Shown here in pieces: positions 35,101 to 46,400 of a stretch of DNA of 64,000 nt. The number at the start of each line of letters is the position of its first letter. Positions within the stretch are counted from its first letter, which is position 1. The notes under the pieces are model-generated. The model was given only the letters and a program-made list of their open reading frames with translations, made no database searches and was not told the DNA's origin. The stretch covers positions 10,489,001-10,553,000 of the forward strand of contig NC_073337.2 in NCBI RefSeq assembly GCF_027580225.2, written 5' to 3'. This DNA comes from Misgurnus anguillicaudatus (taxonomy: Eukaryota > Chordata > Actinopteri > Cypriniformes > Cobitidae). Both the position numbers and the translations under genes were made by a program.

Positions 35101-35410
35101 AAAAAGAAGACTACTGACCGGAGACGACCAGACGCGTTTGCTGAATGTGTTGTTGATTAGAAGCGTGATGTGACAGATTCTGTGAAAATTTGTGCTTTTG
35201 AAAAAGTTTTGTAAAAGTTGCATTACCTTTGAATCGCGACCTTGTTACATGTTTTAGCCGTTGTTTGTGAAGGTAGGTTTTGTTTGTATGCGAAAAAGTG
35301 AGTTGGCATTGCAGATTCAATATGGTATTTCCTGGGTGTTTCAGCGCCACGTAAAATCAAACACGGGAGAAATACAAGACACTCAGAAATGAAAATGAGT
35401 TGTTTACAGG
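32160..35410. repeat. Segmental duplication, copy B (partner at 29190-30170), expanded
   Basis: It holds the same ordered blocks as copy A, but is spread by insertions, including a foldback element at 34243-34570 and a repeat-like cagggccgcattaacactg at about 32731. The hydrolase exon-1 relic (about 32295-32370, minus) contains a stop codon. Near 34970-35140 a roughly 100-bp segment (gattacaaaaggc...cttttagaagaa) is tandemly repeated. The coiled-coil gene is not repeated here. Confidence 0.6.
34243..34570. mobile_element. Foldback MITE with arms of about 130 bp
   Basis: The left arm begins GACCATTCGTC and the right arm ends GACGAATGGTC. The arms pair almost throughout (tactattacgtccgttgca with tgcaacggacgtaatagta). 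A spacer of about 65 bp holds cctaacctaaccc-like words. It has no coding capacity. Confidence 0.85.
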
Positions 35411-36034
35411 TAAACAATGCGTTGTAAGTTGTTATAACATTGATGCGCATACACGCGGAGTTGAAATTGAAAGAGCATGATCTGAAGTCTGTTAGATTTT
35501 ATGATTTTTTGACGAAGGCACTTTGTCTTTTATTAAAACCGATGTAGGTTAATACAGTTAAATTCGTGCTAAATTATTATTGATTAAATCATAAACTCCC
35601 AAACTATGCAATGTTGCAATCAAAAATATTACATGCTACCTGAAATTAGTCAAAGGACTGGAGATTTATTAGTAATATTTCCATGTCATCAAGGCATCAA
35701 ACAAACACTTTAAACACAACATTTGTAGGCTAAAATATCCCTTTCTGTGTCACACACACACGCACACGCAAACACACACAGCTTGACTACAAGCTAAGTG
35801 CAAGGTTAGTATTTCTACCATGTGTGCAATGTTTGAGCAATGCTATTTAGATAGTTTATTATAACTTTTGTAATTTTTATATTGAAATATTTGAAGCAAT
35901 TGATTTCATGTTCAGGACATTTTTGTTATGATTTATATTAGTGCTGATCATTTATGAACAATTGGTAAAACATATATGCTAGGAAAATTTGAGAATTTGG
36001 AGGGTCAGAGTGGCTCCTCCCCTAATGACACTTC

Positions 36035-36183
36035 GGTTAAAAGCTGAGAGTTCAGGATAGTGGTCTGTTGAATACAACTTGTGAGCATTTGATACAACTT
36101 GAAAGTCCTGTTGGAGCTTCGAGAGCGTTTGAATACACCTGTGGATTTTATTTTCAGTTAATTGAGTTTCAACGAAGCCTGAG
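36035..36183 (+). promoter_or_regulatory. Probable 5' leader exon of the Rep/helicase gene
   Basis: An exon-like segment ends in a strong donor (gcctgag followed by gtatgtg at 36184). The acceptor that follows, a T-rich tract and ttttag, ends exactly at 37435, one base before the ATG. The intron would be 36184-37435. The transcription start is unknown; a TTAAAAGC sequence near 36035 is only a weak TATA candidate. Confidence 0.45.
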
Positions 36184-37435
36184 GTATGTGAAAACATTTG
36201 TTATTTATTTGTGTCAACAATAGTTTTTAAGGGTTGAATATGTCACTTGTATAAATATATTGGTGTGAAAAATTCTAAAGTAAAGAAGTATATTGAGATA
36301 ATAGTATTTTTAATGTTAAGTGGTCATTCGTTGTTACAATAAAAAAGACTATTCATGTAATTTCAATTTACTATTGGATATTTTTGTTAAGTAATGTGTT
36401 GTTATGAATAAAAATACAAGTTCAAATATCTTAATCTAATTTAAGAAATATACACAAGCATATAGAAATTATTGAGTTTTGAAGTGATTTAGCTTCTTTT
36501 TTCATTGATTTCCCTTACACTACAAAGTTAATTCCTTTAATGGTTGTATATTGGAATTGGCTAGAGTCTAGACGGTATGCTTAATGGGTCTTGTGCTGAT
36601 GTTTATTGCAAAAATAAAAGGATGTAGCTAGTAGTAGTGTAATTGTGAACATAAGTTAAATACTGATGAAATGAATAATTTATTTTGTACTATATTCTAT
36701 TAGCTGAGCATTAGTTTGTGTAATGTAATTTTGTAGAAAAAATATTTAAATTATTTGAGTCTTTGAAGTGAGCTTGTTTCCTTACACAAGACCAAAGTTA
36801 AAAAATCCATTTAATGGTCGTATTTGGAATTCAATAGACTTATGCTTCTGCTTCTGGTCATGTTAAAAGGCAAGAAAATGTGTTTTGACTTAAGATAATT
36901 ATTATTGTAGTACAAGTAATGTGTTTTTTTGTAAAAAAAACCCTTTTTAATATATTATAAAACATTTTTATTGTACATGAACTTTGATTGACACATCATA
37001 TTAGTGTTCACATAAATGAAATTGTATTTCAAATTTGCTTTGCTGTGTATTTTTGTAGGTAATTCATGAACTTTTTCCTTCGAGACTATATTCAAGCAAT
37101 AAGTTAAAAGCCTTAATGAATAAAAAATGTTAACCTTCTTAAGTTATAAAATAAGTTTAACATTAAGTTAATGAGGTGCAATGTCTTGTATTCTTTATTT
37201 CAACAGATAATGATAATGAAGTTTATTGCATGTACATTTTAGAATGTGTGTGGTTTCCAATTAAAGTATATAATATATGTTTTATTTTCAGGTATTTAAA
37301 TCAATTGTAGTAATTTGTTTAAATTATTAGCAGAAATAACATTTTGGTTTACTGTAAGTTGTTTTCGTTTTAATACTATTTTAGATGTGTAATTTCTGTT
37401 ATTGTAATGTTATTTTGTGTGTGTTTTTTTTTTAG

Positions 37436-40400
37436 ATGCCTAAGTTGAAGAGATTTCGAATGCGGCGAAAGGCAATGATCAACAAAAGTAAGAAAGATGA
37501 TTCTGATACCACTGTTTGCAAGTGTCCAAATGTTTTGCCCATATTAGTAGGCAATACAGTTCGAATGCAGTCCGCAATTGTGAATGAGGATGTGATAGGT
37601 GCAGCATGCAGTTTAGTTTCAATTGTAAAACATAAGATACATAATGTGTGCACCTGGCAGAAACTAAGTCTTGAGGATATTAATGCTGAGGGAACTAAAC
37701 TGGTTAAAGACATAGCTAAATGTAAAGGTTATGGCAAAACTCTTTTACCTTTTAAATTAAGTGAGCAATACTGCATTTTTAATAAAATGTGTAAAGTTTC
37801 AGAAGGGCAGTCACTGACTAGAGGACATGAAGAATTGTATGAGACACTTCAAGAGATTTTTCTAAATTATGAATCTTGTTTAGTACAGATAAACAGACAA
37901 ACATGTGCAATTATCAGATGTAGGGATGTATATGCTGTTGTAGATTGTAATATTCGCAATGCATGTGGGTTGGGATCAAATATAGGTACAGCAGTTGTTG
38001 TTTTCAACACAAATTGGCAAGATTTGTTTTGGCATGTCAATAATTTAATGGAAAGCTTGAGTGCTATTACGTTTAGAATAAGTGGAATTAATGTAGAGGT
38101 TACTTTACCAGATATGTTGCCATTTGTGAACAATGATGTTGTAGTAGAAAGTAGTTCATCAAATGTAAGACAGAGTGTTTGCAGCTTAATTCATCAAGGT
38201 GATAGCAGGTTCAAAGAGGTGCCTTTACCAGATATGTTGTCATGTGTGAACAGTGATGTTGTAAAAGAAAGAAGTACATCAATTGCGAGACATAGTGTCT
38301 GTGGTTCAATTCATCAAGGTGATAGCAAGTTCAAAGGGGTGACTTCCCCAGATATGTTGTCTTGTGTGAACAGTGATGTTGTAGGACGAGAAGGCAGTAC
38401 ATCAAATGCAAGACAGAGTGTCTGTGGATCATTTCATCAAGGTGATAGCAGGTTGAAGTGGCCAGGAAAACAATGTGTTGCAATTAGTTTAGCTGCAATG
38501 GCAATGCATAGTGTACATAACGTCTTTTCATGGGAAACAAAAGATTTAGATAATGTCTTAACTATTGGGGATAACTTGTATGGTTATTTGCTTGAAAACA
38601 ACTGTATTAGTGATCCGAAACCACAGAAGTGGTTGTGTGTTCCAGACCTGCCTTGTGAATATGTGTTTAATGAGAAAAGGTTCATGTTTGAATATGGCAA
38701 ATGTGTTTCTGGATTTGTAGATATGAATGATGGAGAATTGATAACAGCTGGTGTGTGTGTTCCTTTAGTCCATGGTCTGCAGACAATGTTTGAACAATAT
38801 GAAACATGCTTTTTAACATTGAATGGAAATACCTGTGCCATTATTAAGCAAAATGGACAGTTTGCTGTGATTGATTCTCATGCACGTAGTAGAACTGGAA
38901 TTCCTGATAGTGATGGGTTGAGTGTGATTGTATATTACAATTCATTGAGCTGTGTTTTGAAACATGTTGAGAACTTTGCTGCATGTGTTGGTGGGAAAAG
39001 GAAAGAATTTGAAATAAGTGGTCTTCATGTAATTCCAGAAAAAAGTAGTAAAGTATCTGTCAGGCAATCAGAAAACAAAAATGTTGTTGGTAAAAAAAAA
39101 AAAATGGGTAAAAAAGAGAGATCTTATTGCACAGAACGTTTGGAAGATGAGAGAGAAAGTAAAGTTGTAAAGACAAAGAAAGAGCACTTTATGGAAAGTA
39201 CTACAAAAACAATTTCTGACTGTGATTTGAATTCTGATGTAATTTGTGTACAAAGTAGAATTGACAAAACGTTTCAGTTTAATCCACTTTGTCATGAAGT
39301 GAAACAAAAATTAAGCAGTTTACTACATGAAAAATGTCTTGATGAAAGTGTTGTTTTCCAAGCAGACACAGGACCCTTGGGATGTCCGTGTAAAACAGTG
39401 AGTATTATTGGAGACGGAAGCTGTTACTTCCGCGCAATTTCGCAAGCTGTGTGCGGTACACAAAATGCTCATAAAGCTGTTCGACTTGCAGTAGTGAAAG
39501 ACATGGAATTGCATAGTACAGATTACAAGAATATGTTGAGATGTGAATATACATCTATGGAAGATTATTTGTCCACTTCAAGAATGAAGTACGTAGGATC
39601 ATGGGCTACTGAAGTGGAAATTCAAGCAACTGCTAATTATCTGGGGGTAGATATCTATACATATCACAATGAGAAGTGGTTAAAGTATAGTTGTGTGAAT
39701 GATAAACTGTGTGAACAAGGCATTTATTTGCAGCACTCTAATGATCATTACGAGGTTGTGATTTGTGTAAGACAACCTAAGAGCCAGATGTGTTATCAAT
39801 TGTGTCAGAACAGTAAACAGAATGCAGGGAATTATGTGTGTACAAAGCAAAGTGTAAAGGTACAAAGTTATGTTAAATGTGAGAAGCTAGATTCTGAAGC
39901 TAAAAGTGATGGAACTGGTAGAAAGAAATTATTGGGTAAAAAAAGGACATCTAAATGCTTAGAAAGTTTGGAAGATGAGAGAGAATGTAAAGTTGTAAAG
40001 ATACAGAAAGAGGACTTTGTGGAAAGTACTAAGAATACAAAAACAATGTCTGACTGTGATTTGAACTCTGGTGTAATTTGTATTGAAAAGAGTATTGACC
40101 AAACGTTTCATTTCAATCCACTGTGTCATGAAGTGAAACAAAAATTAAGCAGTCTACTACACGTAGAATGTCATGATGAAGATGTGGTTTTCCAAGCAGA
40201 CACTGGACCATTGGGATGTCCGTGTAAAACAGTCAGTGTTATTGTCGATGGCAATAATTTTTTTCGAGCAGTGTCACAAGCTGTGTGCAATACACAAAAA
40301 GCTCATAGAGCTGTTCGACTTGCAGTTGTGAAAAAAATGGAATTGCATAGTACAGATTACAAAAATTTGTTGAAGAGTAAATATACATCTATAGAAGAGT

Positions 40401-43400
40401 ATTTGTCCACTTCAAGAATGAAGTATGTAGGGTCATGGGCAACTGAAGTGGAAATTCAAGCAACTGCTAATTATTTGGGGGTAGATATCTATATATATCA
40501 CAATGATGAGTGGTTAAAGTATAGTTGTGTGCATGATAAACTGTGTGAACAAGGCATTTATTTGCAGCACTCTAATGATCATTACGAGGTTGTGATTTGT
40601 GTAAGACAACCTAAGAGCCCAGTTTGTTATCAATTGTGTCAAAACAGTAAACAGGATGAAGGAAAATATATGTGTACAAGGCAAAGTGTAAAGGCACAAA
40701 TTAATGTAAAGCTTGAGAAGCTAGATTCAGATGCTAAAGATGGACACAGTTTGTCTGTTAACAGGAAAAGCTACCTTCGGAATTATTACTTATGTAAGAC
40801 AGTCAAAAGTAAAATGATTGTAAATAGCAAGCAGAAGTATTATAGCAATGAAGAGTTCCAAAAAAAGATGAAAACTTTAAATAAGGAAAGATATCATAAA
40901 AATGTTTTATATAAAGAATCTTTAAAGAAAGCAAGTAAGAACAAATATAATGAAAACAAACAACATAACTTTAAAGTCAATGAATACAACAGAGTGAAAT
41001 ATCATAATAATGAGCAATACAAGCTTAAGGTAAATGAGTACAATAAGGTGAAGTATCGTAATAACAAAAAATACAGGCATAAAGTGATTGAGTACAATAA
41101 GGTGAAATATCATAATAATGAGAAATACAGGCACAAGGTGAATGAGTACAATAAGCGGAAATATTGTAATAATGAGAAATACAGACACAAGGTGAATGAG
41201 TACAATAGGGTGAAGTATCGTAATAATGATAAATTCAGGCTCAAGGTGAATGAGTACAGTAAGGTGAAGTATCGTAATAATGATAAATTCAGGTATAAGG
41301 TGAATGAGTACAGTAAGGTGAAGTATCGTTATAATGAGAAATTCAGGCTCAAGGTGAATGAGTACAATAAATTGAAGTATCAGGAGAATATGAAATATAG
41401 GAGTAGAATGAAGAAATACAGCATCATGAAATACAGCACTAATAAAAAGCACAGAAATGTACTTAAACAATGCAATAAATTAAGGTATCAGAACAATAAA
41501 GAAAGTGTACAAAAAAGTAATGAAAAAAGGAAAAAACAGCTAAAGGTTAACAAAAAGGATTCTGAATTTGTGAAAAAACTGTTTGAAGATAAGGTCAGTT
41601 CTGGTCTAGATTTTGTTTGCTGTGTTTGTCATAGACTGTTTTTTAAGCATCAAGTGTTATCTTGTAAAAGAGATTCTTATAAAAAAAATCCAACAATGTT
41701 GGTGGTAGCCAACAAGTGTATAACAGAGCAGTTTTTGCATAAGTGTGGTAATGAATGTCCTGTTCCATGTGGATTGAACACATCAAGTAAAGGACAGCTA
41801 TGGATTTGTTTTACTTGTCATTATAAGATAAATAAAAGTGAAATGCCAGCAGAAAGTGCTGTAAACAATTTGGAATTGCAACCCATACCAGAAGAACTGC
41901 GTTGTCTCAATAGTCTAGAACAACATTTGATTTCATTACATATTCCATTTATGAAAATGTTAGCATTACCAAAAGGTGGTCAGAATGGGGTTCATGGTCC
42001 AATTACTTGTGTCCCAGCTAATGTTAAAAATACAACAAATGTTTTGCCAAGAACAGAAGGTGAAGGGTCATTAGTATGTGTGAAGTTAAAACGCAAGTTG
42101 ACATATAAAGGTCATTATAAGTATCAATATGTTGATACTAATAATATTAAACAAGCATTGTGTTACTTAAAACAATGCAACAAGTATTATTCTGATATTG
42201 AATTTAATCAGGATTGGATAAATGAGTTTAGTAAGCAAGATAATGTAGACGATGACAGCATTGCAGAAAGTGAAGTAGAAAATGAAAATGTTGAAGAGGA
42301 GTTACATGATAGGCAGCAACACTGTGTGTTTATGGACACATGTTTACAGCCAGTTGATATTGGGCAAGAAGTTCTGGACCAATATTCTGATAGCATTTTG
42401 AGTGTCGCCCCATCTGAAGGGAATTATCCAGTTAAAATGCTTGCGGATGAAACAAATGAGGCTAAATGTTTTCCTGTTTTATTTCCCAATGGTTCTTCAA
42501 CTTATTGTAACAGTCGTGTCCAAAGGTTAACACTGTCACGATATTTTAATAATAGGATTATGCATGCAGATGGAAGATTTGCACAGAATGTTGAATATAT
42601 ATTTTATGCCCAGTATTTATCAGAAATAGAACAAGTAAAGTCTACCGTATCTATAGCATTGAGAAAGGGGAAAGGATTTAATAAGTCTATTCGAAGTGAA
42701 ATGTTTAAAGACACAGACTCTTTAAGACAAGTGCTAAATTATGATGAAGGATATAGGTTTTTGAAGCCAATCCGTGGAACTCCATCTTTTTGGCAAGGTG
42801 TGCAAAAAGATTTGTTTGCAATGGTGAGACAGTTAGGAATTCCTACTTGGTTTTGTTCATTTTCCTCTGCTGACATGAGATGGACATCTTTGATGTCAAG
42901 CATTTTAAAGCAACAAGGAAGACATGAAACTATAGAACAACTGGAATGGGCTGAAAAATGTGAGCTTTTGCGTAGAAATCCTGTTACTGCAGCTCGCATG
43001 TTTGATTTTAGGTGGCATTGTTTTTTGAGAGAAGTTCTTATGTCTCCTGTTCAACCCATAGGAGAAATTGTAGATTATTTTTACAGAGTTGAATTTCAGC
43101 AACGTGGTTCTCCTCATGTTCATTGTTTGTTCTGGATTAGAAATGCCCCACAGATAGATAAAAATTCTGATGAAGAAGTTGTTGAGTTTGTTGACAAATA
43201 TGTTACATGTGAGATTTCTAGTGAAAATGAGGAATTGCATAATATTGTTACATCAGTGCAACTTCACAGTAAACACCATTCAAAAACATGTAAAAAGAAA
43301 AGTACAGTTTGTCGTTTTAACTTTCCTAAACCACCAACAAGCCGAACTTTTATTTGTCGAAGGAAAGTGGAAGATGAGTCTGAGAAAGAAGGATCTGGTA

Positions 43401-46400
43401 AAAGTACCTGCGAAAATAATCAAATGAAGGCGGATTATGCTCAGAATATAACGTCAGCAGTTAAAACAGCTGTTTTAGAAGAGAAGTTCAAGTCTGTAGA
43501 AAGTTTGTTTGAAAGTGTAGGAATAAATCAGGAATTATTTGAGATGGCATATAGGTGTGTAAATAATACCACGCATATTGTGTTGAAACGGCAATTAAAT
43601 GAAGTGTGGGTTAATCAGTATAATAAATTTGCACTTTTGTGCTGGAATGCCAATATGGATATTCAGTATGTAACTGATGCTTATGCATGTATTGTTTATA
43701 TAATTTCCTACATTTCAAAATCTGAAAGGGAAATGGGTTTATTATTAGCTAATGCTCAACGGGAAGCTACAACCCAGGGTAATGTCGATGCCAAACAAGC
43801 TTTGAAAAAAATAGGTGGGGTGTATTTGCATAACCGCGAGGTTAGTTCACAAGAAGCTGTGTATAGGTTGACAAATATGCATTTAAAGGAGTGTTCCAGA
43901 AATGTTCAGTTTATTCCCACAGGTGATGATTCAGTTCGTATGAGTTTACCATTGGCCGTTATACAGAACAAGTTGCAGTCACAAACTTTAAATAGTGAGG
44001 AGATGTGGATGACAAGTTTGGTTGATCGTTACAAGAATAGACCACGTCAGAGTGCTTTTGACGATATGTGCTTAGCCACATTTGCATCTGAGTATCGTAT
44101 TACATCTAAAGGTCAGTCTCCCAAGGAAATTGCACTAGATAATAATCTTGGTTTCATTGTTAAAAGAACACGTACTCAGCCTGCAGTTGTTCGTTATGCA
44201 CGATTTTCAATGACTAAGAGTCCTGAAAAGTTTTACCAAAGTATACTGCAATTGTTTTTTCCTTATCGTGCAGATATAGAACTAAAACCAGAGGGTTATA
44301 TTACTTATGAACACTTTTATAAAGAAGGTGAGATTTGTTTAGGTAATGGATTTGTAGAATTGGTTCAAAATGTAGTCAATAAAAACAGAGCATTATTTGA
44401 AAAGGATGCAGATGTGTTGGATACCGCACAAAATACTGTTAATACTGAGGGAATATTAGAAAGTGCATGGTGTTCACTTTGTCCTGAGCAGCAAGTTGAT
44501 CATTTAGAATGTAAACAGGTTAGACGTGATATTGTCCAAGAAGAAGATAATGATAATGAAAGTATTCCAGATTTGGCAGATAAAAATGAGCCAGTTACAC
44601 AGTTACACAAAAAAGAAAATTGTTTGAGTCGTGTTGATGGGTTAAGCATAATTCGCTCCTTAAACAAAACCCAGATGGCTGTTTTTAATAAAATCAGGCA
44701 GTGGTGTTTGGGTAAAATTAGAGGAGAAAACACAAAGCCATTTCATTTGTTTATTACTGGTGGTGCAGGAACTGGCAAAAGTCATTTAATTAAAGCCATA
44801 AAATATGAGTCTACAAGACTATTGTCTCAGATTTCTTTGAATCCAGACGACATTTGTGTTGCTTTAACTGCACCAACAGGCATTGCAGCATACAATTTAA
44901 AGGCTGCAACAATTCACAACACATTTAGTATTGGCACAAATGTAAAGTTGCCATACACACCGTTGGGTGAGGACAAACTAAATTCGTTGCGAGCAAAATT
45001 CCATGGTCTTCAAATACTAATCATAGACGAAGTATCTATGGTTGATCATAAATTATTGGCATATATACACGGCAGATTACGTCAAATTAAACAGAGTGGA
45101 GATTTGTCTGCTTTTGGTAATGTGAGTGTAATTGCTGTCGGGGACTTTTTTCAATTGCCTCCTGTAAAAGGAAAACCATTGTATGTGGATGTACCTGAAA
45201 TGAGTTTATGGAATTGTTTTAGTGTTGTTGAATTAACACAGGTTGTTAGACAAAAGGACAGCAATTTTGCTGAAATGTTAAACAGGTTAAGGCAAAGAAG
45301 CAAAACAACTGCGCTAAGCAAAGATGATTTAACAATGTTATCAAGCTGTGACAAGGTTGAGGAAGATAATGTATCTTTGCACATTTTTGCTACAAATGAT
45401 CAAGTTCATATGCATAACTTGAAGCAGGTGATAAAAATGTGCCCGGAAATTGAAACGATAGAGGCAGAGGATTATGCACGTAGTAAAAAAACTGGCAAAA
45501 TAGAATTAATAGCTGGTCATCATGTAAAGGTTCATAACACATGTTTGCCAGAAAAGTTACTTTTAGGCATAGATGCACGTGTTATGTTAATCAAAAATAT
45601 AGATGTTGATGATGGATTAGTTAATGGTGTTTGTGGTGTAGTAACTCATATCGTACGTTCATGTAAAGATAAGTTACCTGAAACTGTATACGTTCAGTTT
45701 GATGATAGTCATGTTGGATTGAAAAGACAAAAACAATGTTCATTTGAGGCAGCAGAATTGTTACATTCTACACCTATATATGTAGAAGAGGAAAATGTTT
45801 GTACGAAAGGTGGTTTTCGTCGTCAGTTTCCTTTAAAACTAGCTTGGGCATGCACAGTACATAAAGTTCAGGGTTTAACTGTTGATACTGCTGTTGTTAG
45901 TTTAAAAAAGGTTTTTGCACCTGGTCAAGCTTATGTAGCTTTGAGCCGGGTAAGGAGTTTGTCAGGGTTAACCATCAAAGACTTTAGTGAAAAGGCCATT
46001 TTCTGTAATGATAAGATTTGTGAAGCTCTCCAAGAAATGCCATGTTTTATGGCACATGATGAATCATTGCTGACAGCACTAGATAGCTACTTTTCTGTGT
46101 TTATGCTCAATGTACAGAGTTTGCGTTGCCATAAAGAGGATTTAAATGTGTCTATTCAACAGTTACAACCAACATGTATTGCTGTAACTGAAACATGGCT
46201 GCCAGAACACTATCTGCCTGAAAGTGTACATTTAGAAAACTACAACTTTGTGGGTGTTCCCCGTTGTGTTGCATACACAAGTAAATGTCCTCCTTTCAAT
46301 GATTTGAAACTACAACAACACGGTGGAGTTGGAGTTTATACAACATGTGGAGTGCCAAATACTATTATAACACTTCCAGATCTTAATTTAGAATGTCTGT

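Noticed and set aside
37436..40720. A viral (herpesvirus-derived) insertion as the source of the C76-like domains
   Set aside because: The domains are part of one continuous Helentron frame and no other viral gene is present; resemblance to UL36-type proteases is a fold/motif similarity only.
40922..41470. 182-codon Ile/Leu-rich open frame on the minus strand
   Set aside because: It is the antisense of the Lys-rich 18-residue repeat of the Helentron protein; the hydrophobic composition follows from that.
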